Assembly (NCBI GenBank): GCA_009779295.1
Contig: WREN01000068.1
Coordinates: forward strand, 1-9,542
Direction: 5' to 3'
Length of the DNA stretch: 9,542 nt
Origin: Oscillospiraceae bacterium
GTDB lineage: Bacteria; Bacillota; Clostridia; Oscillospirales; CAG-272
Shown here: positions 1-6,999 of the stretch, piece after piece
How positions within the stretch are numbered: the stretch's first letter is position 1
How the letters are laid out: every line of letters starts with the position of its first letter
Made by a program: the position numbers and the translations under genes
The notes under the pieces: model-generated
The model's database searches: none
What the model saw: only the letters and a program-made list of their open reading frames with translations
What the model was told of the DNA's origin: nothing

Positions 1-1
1 C

Positions 2-1015
2 ATGAAAATAATTTTGGACGCCATGAGCGGTGACAACGCCCCTCTTGAAATAATCAAAGGCGCAATCATGGCGATTAACGAACTCAACACGGATTTGGTT
101 ATCACCGGAAGCCGTGAGATCATCGAATCCGTCGCCGCCGAGAACAACCTCGACCTGACCAGCGAACGCCTCGAAATTGTACATACGACAGAGATTATCA
201 CGATGGACGACGCGATGCTGAGCGTCAAACGCAAGAAGGATTCGTCGATGTCGGTGGGATTGCAGATGCTGTCGGACGGGCTCGGCGACGCATTTGTCAG
301 CGCGGGCAATACGGGCGCGTTATACGCGGGCGCGTCGCTGATCGTACTGCGTATCAAGGGGTTCAGGAAAGCCGCGATCGCGCAGATCCTGCCGTTCGAA
401 AAGCCCTGCTTACTGATTGACGCGGGCGCGAATATAAACGTAACCGAGGAAAATCTTGAGCAGTTCGCGATAATGGGCTCTATATACATGCAAAAAATAT
501 TTAACGTTGAGAATCCAGAAGTCGGGCTGCTCAACAACGGCACGGAAAGATCCAAAGGCACGCAGGTATTACAGGACACTTACGTGCGATTGTCGGAAAT
601 GCCGGAAATCAACTTCGTCGGCAACGTCGAGAGCAAACAACTTCCGTTCGGCGTTTGCGACGTGATCGTCACAGACGGCTTCACGGGCAACGTCGTGTTG
701 AAACTGGTTGAAGGTTTGGGAGCGTTCTTCATGACGAAGCTGAAAGATATTTTCTACAAAAACCCAATAACGAAAGTTTCCGCCGCGATGATAAAGAAAG
801 ATTTAAACAAATTCAAGCAGGATTTCGATCCTTCGGAACATGGCGGAGCGCCGTTCCTCGGTATATCCAAACCCGTCATCAAAGCGCACGGAAGTTCCGA
901 CGCGCTGGCAATCAAGAACGCCGTCAAACAGGCTATCGGCTTCATCAACACCGAACTTATTTACGAAATCGCGAAACACACAATAGAAAAAGCAAAGGAT
1001 TCAGAAGAAGAATGA
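2..1015 (+). CDS. plsX: PlsX, phosphate acyltransferase of phospholipid synthesis
   Basis: PlsX converts acyl-ACP and phosphate to acyl-phosphate, which PlsY then uses to acylate glycerol-3-phosphate; it is a peripheral membrane enzyme that opens phospholipid synthesis. The 337-residue product has the usual family length and conserved blocks from end to end: DAMSGDNAP at residues 6-14, SAGNTGAL at 100-107, DAGAN at 140-144, GLLNNGTE at 175-182, VTDGFTGN at 223-230 and KAHGSSD at 294-300. The ATG at position 2 gives the standard family N-terminus; the window begins one base earlier, so its ribosome binding site and promoter are not visible. The stop codon overlaps the rnc start by four bases (ATGA, 1012-1015), so translation is probably coupled. 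In many Firmicutes acpP follows plsX or the fab genes here; it is absent. Identification is secure. Confidence 0.97.
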   Translation: MKIILDAMSGDNAPLEIIKGAIMAINELNTDLVITGSREIIESVAAENNLDLTSERLEIVHTTEIITMDDAMLSVKRKKDSSMSVGLQMLSDGLGDAFVSAGNTGALYAGASLIVLRIKGFRKAAIAQILPFEKPCLLIDAGANINVTEENLEQFAIMGSIYMQKIFNVENPEVGLLNNGTERSKGTQVLQDTYVRLSEMPEINFVGNVESKQLPFGVCDVIVTDGFTGNVVLKLVEGLGAFFMTKLKDIFYKNPITKVSAAMIKKDLNKFKQDFDPSEHGGAPFLGISKPVIKAHGSSDALAIKNAVKQAIGFINTELIYEIAKHTIEKAKDSEEE

Positions 1016-1704
1016 ACACAAATTTAGAAACAAAACTCGACTACAAATTCAAAAACGCGAAACTGCTCTCAAAAGCGCTTACCCATTCGTCATACGCAAA
1101 CGAAATCAAACACAAATCACCTGAAATTGAATGTAATGAACGCATGGAATTCCTCGGCGACTCGATCCTATCGATGGTCGTAACCGATTATCTCTACCGT
1201 AATCACCCGAACATGCCGGAAGGCGATCTGTCGCGCATACGCGCCGCTATAGTTTGCGAAAAAACATTGGTAACATTCGCCAAGAGACTCGAACTCGGCA
1301 AATATTTATATCTAAGCAACGGCGAAAACGCGTCCGACGGCCGCGAACGCCCGTCTATCCTCGCCGACGCCTTTGAGGCTGTGCTTGCGGCGATGTATCT
1401 TGACGGCGGACTCGATAACGTCAAAAAATTTTTGGTTCCGCAAATAACGGATGAAATAGGCAATATATTTGAAAAAGGTAACGCGCGCGATTATAAAACA
1501 ATTTTGCAGCAAATCGTGCAGCAGGAACAAGGCGAAATCCTTGAATACGTCATCGTCGCGGAATCCGGACCGGCGCACAGGAAATTTTTTGAGGTTGAAG
1601 CGAAGCTCAACAGCAATGTCATCGGACGCGGGCAAGGTTATTCCAAGCGCGAAGCCGAACAATTCGCCGCCAAAGAAGCGTTGATTCTCTTCGGCGAAAA
1701 ATGA
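1012..1704 (+). CDS. rnc: Ribonuclease III
   Basis: RNase III cleaves double-stranded RNA, mainly in 16S/23S rRNA precursor processing and mRNA turnover in the cytoplasm. The 230-residue product has the two-domain layout of bacterial class 1 enzymes. The endonuclease domain (about 5-150) carries the signature NERMEFLGDS at 42-51, with acidic residues E43, E46 and D50, and a second acidic pair D119 and E122 in LADAFEAVLAA. These match the known metal-binding and catalytic positions. A double-stranded-RNA-binding domain follows (about 157-226), with its typical GxGxSKREAEQxAAKEAL ending. A purine-rich stretch GAAGAAG at 1004-1010, inside the end of plsX, can serve as ribosome binding site. The start overlaps the plsX stop by four bases, and the stop overlaps the next start in the same way. 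All catalytic residues are present, so the enzyme should be active. Confidence 0.97.
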   Translation: MNTNLETKLDYKFKNAKLLSKALTHSSYANEIKHKSPEIECNERMEFLGDSILSMVVTDYLYRNHPNMPEGDLSRIRAAIVCEKTLVTFAKRLELGKYLYLSNGENASDGRERPSILADAFEAVLAAMYLDGGLDNVKKFLVPQITDEIGNIFEKGNARDYKTILQQIVQQEQGEILEYVIVAESGPAHRKFFEVEAKLNSNVIGRGQGYSKREAEQFAAKEALILFGEK

Positions 1705-2648
1705 AAACTAAACACATCAACATCCCGATATTCATTCCGCACATGGGCTGCCCGCACGAATGTATTTTCTGCAACCAACGCACCATCTCAGGAAAAAATG
1801 ATTTCAATATCGAAAACGTTGAGAACGAGATTCAGACTGCGCTTTCAACTATCGATTTCGCGGCAACGGAAGTTGAAATTGCTTTTTTCGGAGGTAGTTT
1901 TACGGGAATCGACCGCGGGTTGATGATTAATCTGCTCGAAATTGCAAACAAATACGTTCAAGTAATCAGATTGTCCACACGCCCGGATTATATCGACGCG
2001 GAAATCCTGTCGATTTTAAAACGGTATAACGTCAAGACAATCGAACTCGGCATACAATGTTTAAACGATGATGTTTTGAACGTATGCAAGCGCGGACATA
2101 CTGCAGAACAGGCAATCGATGCGTGTAATCAAATCAAAAACGCGCAGTTTGATTTAATCGGGCAAATGATGGTAGGGCTTCCCTCCTCGACGCTTGCCGA
2201 CGAGGTTTACACGGCGGAAACATTATGTGAATTCGTGGACGGCACGAGAATCTATCCGACTACAGTTTTGGAAAATACCGAACTCGCCGCGACGAATTAC
2301 GTTCCGCCCGATACCGACGAGATGATTAAGCGCGCCTGTGACGTTTTTGCGGTTTTCGTTAAGAATAATATTCCGGTTATCAGAATCGGTTTAGCGACGA
2401 ACGGAATACCGGCTTTCGGCGAACTTGTCGAAAACGAATACTATTACAGACTGTTGAAAAAATATCATTCTGTCGAAAATTTGATAATTGAGTGCCCGAA
2501 AGGGCACACTTCAAAGGTCATCGGGCAAAATAAGCGCAATAAATATAGATTAAATGTAAAAAACATAAAAATTGTTGAAAAAAATGAAATTTTAGGTTAT
2601 AATATAAATATAAATATTATGGAAGGGGAAGAATTTATTTGCGTTTAA
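1701..2648 (+). CDS. Elp3-like radical SAM protein
   Basis: This is a radical S-adenosylmethionine enzyme that should hold one 4Fe-4S cluster. The cluster motif is CPHECIFC at residues 17-24 (C17, C21, C24; CX3CX2C). Other core signs are GGSFTGI at 64-70, the block LSTRPDYID at 91-99, IELGIQ at 114-119, QMMVGLP at 155-161 and a late RIGL at 228-231. These match the Elp3-like radical SAM group (COG1243-type) that commonly sits between rnc and smc in Clostridia. Unlike true Elp3 there is no acetyltransferase domain; the product ends at 315 residues. The substrate is unknown; tRNA or rRNA modification is only a guess from the Elp3 relationship. The last 45 or so codons are very AT-rich and also carry a promoter for smc. 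The start overlaps the rnc stop (ATGA); the end overlaps smc by 10 bases. Confidence 0.88.
   Translation: MKTKHINIPIFIPHMGCPHECIFCNQRTISGKNDFNIENVENEIQTALSTIDFAATEVEIAFFGGSFTGIDRGLMINLLEIANKYVQVIRLSTRPDYIDAEILSILKRYNVKTIELGIQCLNDDVLNVCKRGHTAEQAIDACNQIKNAQFDLIGQMMVGLPSSTLADEVYTAETLCEFVDGTRIYPTTVLENTELAATNYVPPDTDEMIKRACDVFAVFVKNNIPVIRIGLATNGIPAFGELVENEYYYRLLKKYHSVENLIIECPKGHTSKVIGQNKRNKYRLNVKNIKIVEKNEILGYNININIMEGEEFICV
2492..2507 (+). other. Small perfect hairpin with GAAA loop inside the radical SAM gene
   Basis: GTGCCC, GAAA, GGGCAC form a perfect six-base-pair stem closed by a GNRA-type tetraloop. It lies in coding sequence (residues E264 to H269 of the radical SAM protein) and is followed by ACTTCAAAGG, not a T tract, so it is not an intrinsic terminator. 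It sits where the gene turns sharply AT-rich, about 80 bases before the smc promoter. The structure is plain in the sequence; a function for it is not shown and it may be chance. Confidence 0.4.
2575..2603 (+). promoter_or_regulatory. Sigma-A-type promoter for smc, inside the radical SAM gene
   Basis: A -35 box TTGAAA (2575-2580, five of six consensus bases) and a -10 box TATAAT (2598-2603, perfect) are separated by exactly 17 bases. Transcription should begin near 2609-2611, giving a leader of about 28-30 bases that contains the strong smc ribosome binding site. The flanking DNA is AT-rich, as expected of a promoter. It would let smc and the genes after it be expressed independently of plsX and rnc. 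The boxes are seen directly; activity is inferred. Confidence 0.75.
2623..2628 (+). promoter_or_regulatory. Strong ribosome binding site that sets the smc TTG start
   Basis: AAGGGG, within GGAAGGGGAAG, lies 10 bases before the TTG at 2639. It decides the start: there is no in-frame ATG nearby, the next internal Met in the smc frame is residue 61 (after the Walker A motif), and the family N-terminus (RLKxLEIxGFKSF) follows directly after the TTG. Confidence 0.8.
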
Positions 2649-5600
2649 AATCATTAGAAATACAAGGCTTTAAATCTTTTCCCGAAAAGACGCTTTTGAC
2701 GTTCAACAAAGGTATAACAGTCATCATCGGGCCTAACGGAAGCGGTAAATCAAATATCTCCGACGCGGTCAAATGGGTTCTGGGCGAACTATCCTCAAAA
2801 TCGATACGCGGTACTAAGATGGAGGATGTTATTTTCGGCGGCACGGATAAAGTGAAGCAGATGAACTTCGCGGAAGTTTCGCTGACGATCGACAATACGG
2901 AAGACAGGATCAACTCCGATTATGACGAAATCACCGTGACGCGGCGCTACTACCGAACCGGCGAGAGCGATTATATGATCAATCGCAAGTATGTCCGATT
3001 GAAAGATATAAACGAATTGTTTCTCAATACCGGAATCGGTCATTCGAGCTATTCTATAATCGGACAAGGAAAGGTCGCGGAAATCTTATCGCAGAAAAGC
3101 GACGATCGCCGAGTAATTTTTGAGGAAGCCGCGGGAATATCGAAATACCGCTACCAAAAAAATGAAGCCGAGCATAAACTCGCTTCTACGGAAGATAATA
3201 TTTTAAGGATAACGGACATTCTCGGTGAAATCGGAGAACGCACCGAATCGTTGCGGGTTGAAGCCGCACGTGCGCATAAATATTTGGAAGCGTACGAAGC
3301 GAAGAAACGCGCGGACGTTTCGCTGTTCGTTTACGATATGGAGTCGTTCCGCTCGCAATATAAACTCTTCGACGACAAGTATAAAATCTCCGAACACGAA
3401 CTTGAAATAACCGAGGACAGTATCAATTCGATTGAAAAGCAGATTGAAACGTTATATACGAAAAGCAATGATAACAAATTAAAAATAGAGCAAATCGATC
3501 GCAAACTTAAAGAAAACAATAGTAAAATCAATGAGTTTAACGGCAAAATCCAGCTTTTTGAACGCGATATTGAACACATCGATAAAGAAATCGATAACAA
3601 TTATAACGAATTAGTAATTAAAAACGAAATGCTTTTAAAAGAGCAGGAGCGCGCGAAAATTACGCTTGAAAAATATAACGATATCGAAAAAATTTGCGCT
3701 GATATCGAAAAAGATTACAACGGTTCTGTTAAGGAATGCGAGAATATCGAATTTGAACTGGCAGACGTTAATACTGATTTGAATTTAAACACAGAAAAAA
3801 TTACAAAAAACAAGAATTTATTGAACTTCCATAATATTGAATTAGCCGCTCTTGACGCCACAAACGCGAGTAGTGATAACCGGTCTGAGGAATTGCAAAT
3901 TGAATTGGAAAGCTGTATTAAATACAACGAAAATTTAAGTAAGCAAATAAACGATATTAACAAATCAGTTTCCGATTATGATAAACAAATCCTTGACTGC
4001 AAAAATCAAATCTCGGAGCATAACGATATTATCAATTCATTCAACGTTGAAAAGAGCAACATCGAGCAAAAGATCAGTTCCGTGAACATGGATATCCTGT
4101 CTCTCAAACAGCGCACGGATACTCTGACCCGCATGGAAGAGTTGTTTGAGGGCTATTCAAACAGCATAAAATTCGTTATGAATAACGTTCACAGGAATAA
4201 TTACGGGCCTGTTTCGCGGCTTATCGACGTAAAACCGATGTATACCATAGCTATAGAAACGGCTTTGGGAAACAATATACAGAATATCGTCACGCACGAT
4301 GAGAACACAGCTAAAAGCGCGATAAAACTATTAAAAGAAAAAAATGCCGGGCGGGTAACTTTTTATCCGCTGACGAATATAATCCCTACGCCGTTGAATT
4401 ATAATTTTTCAGAGTTTGACGATTATGAAGGTTATATAGGACTTGCGAGCGAACTGGTCGCTTATAACGAAAAGTTCAAGAATGTCATAAATTATTTATT
4501 GGGGCGTACAATCGTCTTTGACAATATCGATAACGCGCTGATAATGGCGAAAGATTATGATTACAGTATCAGAATAGTCACGCTTGACGGGCAGTTGGTA
4601 AATGTCGGCGGGTCAATCACGGGCGGATCGGTTAAAGGCGACAGCGGTATATTGACACGCAACACCGAAATCGAAGCGTTCGCTAAAGAAATAGAAACAC
4701 ATAATATTTCGCTGAAGGCTTTGACGGATAATTTAAACGGTATCGAATTCAAAATCAACAAACAGAAAGATGAATCCATAATAATTCAAAATGAACTTAC
4801 ACTCATAGCCGAAGCGCATCAGCATGAGAAAACCAAATCGCAGATTTTACAGAGCCAGCTCAACAGTAATAACCAGCGGATTGAAACTATCAATAACAAC
4901 ATTAACGATATTGTCCGGATTAAATCGGAATATGTAATAAAACGAGAAAATTTAGTTCAAAAAACAGATGAAGTTAAGAAAAATATACGTCTCGATGAAG
5001 AAAAAATTTTATCTTCCACCGCCGTTCACACAGAATTGACAGAAAAATTTCTGAAACATACATCGAAGAAAAATGACTTGTGGATAAAATTGTCGCTGCA
5101 AAAAAAGGATATCGAATCGGCTTTGAATACGCTTACCATCAATAACGAGACGATAAAATCTATAGAGAATCAAATCTCGAAAATCGATCAGCTTACATAT
5201 TCCCATAACGAAAATATTATAAAATTAACTAACCAAATCGAGGAGACTAAACGTTTAGCGTCCGGTTTGACGACCGATTGTAAGAATTTGGAAGAAAGTT
5301 ATGCGGAATGTCATGACAAAATTTTCGCGTATGAGAAACAAACGGAAGAATTGCGCAAACGCAGTCAAGAGTTAGCGCGCAAAAAAGAATTGCTGTTCCG
5401 CGAAAACACAAAACTCGAATCCAAACGCCGCGAGATATTGTCCGAACAGGATAAACTCGTCGCGAAGTTGTGGGAAGATTACGAATTGACGTACTCGACG
5501 GCAATAGAATTGGATTATCCGTCGGTTGATGAGAAGAACCGCTCGAAAGTTGTCGCGGCACAGAATGAAAACCGCACGAAACTGCGGGAAATCGGTCCGG

Positions 5601-6199
5601 TGAACGTCAATTCGATCAATGAGTATAAAGAAGTCAAAGAGCGTTTCGACTTTTTGACCGCGCAGCTCGACGATTTGAATAAATCGAAAATCACGCTCAA
5701 CAATATTATCAGCAAGCTCGAAAGCGAAATGCGAATCAAATTCACTGCCGTTATGAACGAAATCAATCATCAGTTTTACAATGTTTTCCGCGAATTGTTC
5801 GGCGGCGGAAGCGCGGAATTAGTCCTGACCACGCCCGACAACGTGTTAGAAAGCGGCATTGAGATCAACGTCGCGCCGCCGGGAAAAATTATTAAGAACC
5901 TTTCCCTGCTCTCAGGCGGCGAGCAATCCTTCGTGGCGATCGCGTTGCTGTTCGCGATACTGAAAGTCAATCCATCACCGTTCTGCCTGTTCGACGAGAT
6001 TGAAGCCGCGCTCGATGAGACAAATATCTTGAAGTTTACGCAGTATTGCTGTAAGTACGCGGAGAATACGCAGTTCGTAATCATCACGCACCGCCGCAGT
6101 ACGATGGAAATCGCCGACGTGCTGTACGGGATCACGATGTACGAGAAGGGGATTTCGAAGGTGTTGTCGGTTAATGTTGGGGATTTGGTTGAGGTGTAG
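2639..6199 (+). CDS. smc: SMC, chromosome condensation and segregation ATPase
   Basis: SMC forms a homodimer that, with ScpA and ScpB, loads at ParB sites and folds and separates sister chromosomes. The 1186-residue product is full length (the same length as Bacillus subtilis SMC) and has all five parts. The N-terminal head has GFKSF at 10-14, Walker A GPNGSGKS at 31-38 and the Q-loop GQG around Q143. A first coiled-coil arm runs over about 165-515. The hinge, about 515-670, runs from YGPV (522-525) to GGSITGGS (657-664). A second arm of similar length follows. The C-terminal head has the ABC signature LSGGEQ (1091-1096) and Walker B ending in D1119-E1120, then an ITHRR-type switch region. 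The start is TTG. The arms are rich in Lys, Asn, Ile and Glu, and their DNA is far more AT-rich than the heads. The 3' end carries the ribosome binding site of the next gene. Confidence 0.98.
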   Translation: MRLKSLEIQGFKSFPEKTLLTFNKGITVIIGPNGSGKSNISDAVKWVLGELSSKSIRGTKMEDVIFGGTDKVKQMNFAEVSLTIDNTEDRINSDYDEITVTRRYYRTGESDYMINRKYVRLKDINELFLNTGIGHSSYSIIGQGKVAEILSQKSDDRRVIFEEAAGISKYRYQKNEAEHKLASTEDNILRITDILGEIGERTESLRVEAARAHKYLEAYEAKKRADVSLFVYDMESFRSQYKLFDDKYKISEHELEITEDSINSIEKQIETLYTKSNDNKLKIEQIDRKLKENNSKINEFNGKIQLFERDIEHIDKEIDNNYNELVIKNEMLLKEQERAKITLEKYNDIEKICADIEKDYNGSVKECENIEFELADVNTDLNLNTEKITKNKNLLNFHNIELAALDATNASSDNRSEELQIELESCIKYNENLSKQINDINKSVSDYDKQILDCKNQISEHNDIINSFNVEKSNIEQKISSVNMDILSLKQRTDTLTRMEELFEGYSNSIKFVMNNVHRNNYGPVSRLIDVKPMYTIAIETALGNNIQNIVTHDENTAKSAIKLLKEKNAGRVTFYPLTNIIPTPLNYNFSEFDDYEGYIGLASELVAYNEKFKNVINYLLGRTIVFDNIDNALIMAKDYDYSIRIVTLDGQLVNVGGSITGGSVKGDSGILTRNTEIEAFAKEIETHNISLKALTDNLNGIEFKINKQKDESIIIQNELTLIAEAHQHEKTKSQILQSQLNSNNQRIETINNNINDIVRIKSEYVIKRENLVQKTDEVKKNIRLDEEKILSSTAVHTELTEKFLKHTSKKNDLWIKLSLQKKDIESALNTLTINNETIKSIENQISKIDQLTYSHNENIIKLTNQIEETKRLASGLTTDCKNLEESYAECHDKIFAYEKQTEELRKRSQELARKKELLFRENTKLESKRREILSEQDKLVAKLWEDYELTYSTAIELDYPSVDEKNRSKVVAAQNENRTKLREIGPVNVNSINEYKEVKERFDFLTAQLDDLNKSKITLNNIISKLESEMRIKFTAVMNEINHQFYNVFRELFGGGSAELVLTTPDNVLESGIEINVAPPGKIIKNLSLLSGGEQSFVAIALLFAILKVNPSPFCLFDEIEAALDETNILKFTQYCCKYAENTQFVIITHRRSTMEIADVLYGITMYEKGISKVLSVNVGDLVEV
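6191..6196 (+). promoter_or_regulatory. Ribosome binding site of the methyltransferase, within the smc stop region
   Basis: GAGGTG forms the last two sense codons of smc (Glu-Val), ends directly before the TAG stop (6197-6199) and lies five bases before the ATG at 6202. The methyltransferase is therefore positioned for translational coupling to smc, although it looks like a passenger gene. Confidence 0.65.
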
Positions 6200-6201
6200 A
6201 A

Positions 6202-6870
6202 ATGGAATTAGAAAGAATGGGCGACTATTTTAATATACGTGCAAAAAAATATGATAATGATATAGTTGGCAATAATCTCGATGAATTTTATGAAGAAATC
6301 GCAAATCTTGTTGAAGTTGATACCTTAATTCCAAAAATTTTAGATTTAGGGTGCGGTACGGGACTTGAATTAGAAAGATTATTTATAAAATATCCTGATA
6401 TGATTGTAACAGGAATTGATTTGTCGAGTGAAATGTTGGAAGAACTCAAAAATAAATATAAGAATAAAAACATTAATGTGATTTACGGTTCTTATTTCGA
6501 TGTAGATTTCGGCGGCGATTTTGACATTGTGCTTTCTACTTATTCATTACATCATTTTAACGAAACCGAAAAACTTTTGATTTATAAAAAGGTTTTTGAT
6601 ACTTTGAAATCGGGTGGTCTGTACATTGAAGGCGATAAAAATGCAAAAAATGACGAACAACAATTATTTTTTCTTGAAGAACTTAAACGTATAAAGAAAG
6701 AGCAAAATTTATCAGATGATAGTTTTTATCATTACGATACGCCCATGACTGCCGAAAATCAAATTAAATTATTGCAATCTGTGGGATTTGTGGATGTTAA
6801 AATTGTAAAAAAGAGTGAAAGTTCTACTATGGTAGAAACAATTATAATAGCAACAAAGATTGAAGTCTAA
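6202..6870 (+). CDS. Class I SAM-dependent methyltransferase, substrate unknown
   Basis: The 222-residue product has the Rossmann-fold motifs of class I (Methyltransf_11/25-like) enzymes: the SAM-binding glycine loop ILDLGCGTG at residues 46-54, the acidic ribose-binding strand GIDLSSEML at 71-79, and DIVLSTYSLHHF at 108-119 in the position of motif IV. LKSGGLYIEGD follows as the usual post-motif strand. The N-terminus (DYFNIRAKKYD) matches a widespread clostridial and bacillar group of small-molecule-type methyltransferases of about 220 residues, whose substrates are largely unassigned. It starts two bases after the smc stop. Its DNA is markedly AT-rich (I counted 14 and 15 G+C in the 60-base rows beginning at 6661 and 6241), unlike ftsY or the smc heads, which suggests later acquisition; the Lys/Asn/Ile-rich protein explains part of this. 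It is not a usual member of the smc-ftsY cluster. Confidence 0.85.
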   Translation: MELERMGDYFNIRAKKYDNDIVGNNLDEFYEEIANLVEVDTLIPKILDLGCGTGLELERLFIKYPDMIVTGIDLSSEMLEELKNKYKNKNINVIYGSYFDVDFGGDFDIVLSTYSLHHFNETEKLLIYKKVFDTLKSGGLYIEGDKNAKNDEQQLFFLEELKRIKKEQNLSDDSFYHYDTPMTAENQIKLLQSVGFVDVKIVKKSESSTMVETIIIATKIEV

Positions 6871-6873
6871 TAC

Positions 6874-6999
6874 ATGCCGTGTTTGTTCCCAATGCGCGTT
6901 GCATATAAACTACTTAATAATATCAATGTATTTTCACAAATGCATTTCAATAAAATCGGTTTGAAAATAAATGCTTTATCGGGAGAATTAGTAAAATGA
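6874..6999 (+). CDS. Possible 41-residue small protein (doubtful)
   Basis: The only sizeable gap in the window contains an ATG-started frame of 41 codons. It begins MPCLFPMRVA, ends SGELVK, and its TGA overlaps the ATG of the next gene (ATGA, 6996-6999), the overlap style seen at plsX-rnc and rnc-radical SAM. It lies in the same frame as the methyltransferase, one codon after its stop, so it could also be a leftover of a longer reading frame. Against it: the upstream ribosome binding site is weak (GAAG at 6862-6865), there is no recognisable domain, the DNA is AT-rich, and an ATGAAA start creates this overlap often by chance. The same bases hold two palindromes that may instead be regulatory. 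I do not recognise the protein. Confidence 0.2.
   Translation: MPCLFPMRVAYKLLNNINVFSQMHFNKIGLKINALSGELVK
6938..6979. promoter_or_regulatory. Two related palindromes before the flavin reductase gene, possible operator
   Basis: AAATGCATTT (6938-6947) is a perfect 10-base palindrome. ATAAA-TGC-TTTAT (6967-6979) is a second one with five-base arms. They share AAATGCWTT and their centres lie about 30 bases apart, close to three helical turns. Between them TTTCAA (6945-6950) and TTGAAA (6961-6966) could also form a six-base-pair stem with a 10-base loop. The pattern could bind a dimeric regulator, or form a leader hairpin just before the ribosome binding site GGGAG (6981-6985). No good promoter is visible with it, and the region is AT-rich enough for chance palindromes. 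Confidence 0.22.

Noticed and set aside
2185..2205. Inverted repeat CCTCGACG...CGACGAGG in the radical SAM gene
   Set aside because: The stem has an internal A-A mismatch, there is no T tract, and it falls in ordinary coding sequence; probably chance.
1701..2648. Radical SAM gene as a truncated Elp3 missing its acetyltransferase domain
   Set aside because: The clostridial relatives encoded before smc also lack that domain as far as I know, and the frame reaches smc cleanly, so this is a normal form rather than a broken gene.
3430..5400. Very AT-rich middle of smc as a sign of foreign DNA
   Set aside because: The region encodes coiled-coil arms rich in Lys, Asn, Ile and Glu, and the frame, length and hinge are normal. 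Amino-acid content explains most of the base composition (one row at 3781 has only 12 G+C in 60). It also warns against using AT-richness alone to call the methyltransferase foreign.
5372..5770. 132-codon open frame on the - strand opposite the end of smc
   Set aside because: Lies opposite the conserved smc C-terminal arm, with Phe/Arg/Asp-rich composition and no family resemblance.
6843..6848. Perfect TATAAT near the end of the methyltransferase gene as a promoter for the flavin reductase
   Set aside because: No acceptable -35 box lies 16-18 bases upstream and there is no extended -10 motif; such a hexamer is expected by chance in DNA this AT-rich.
6899..6926. TTGCAT, 16 bases, TATCAA in the gap as a promoter
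   Set aside because: The matches to both boxes are poor (about three and four of six), well below the quality of the smc promoter.
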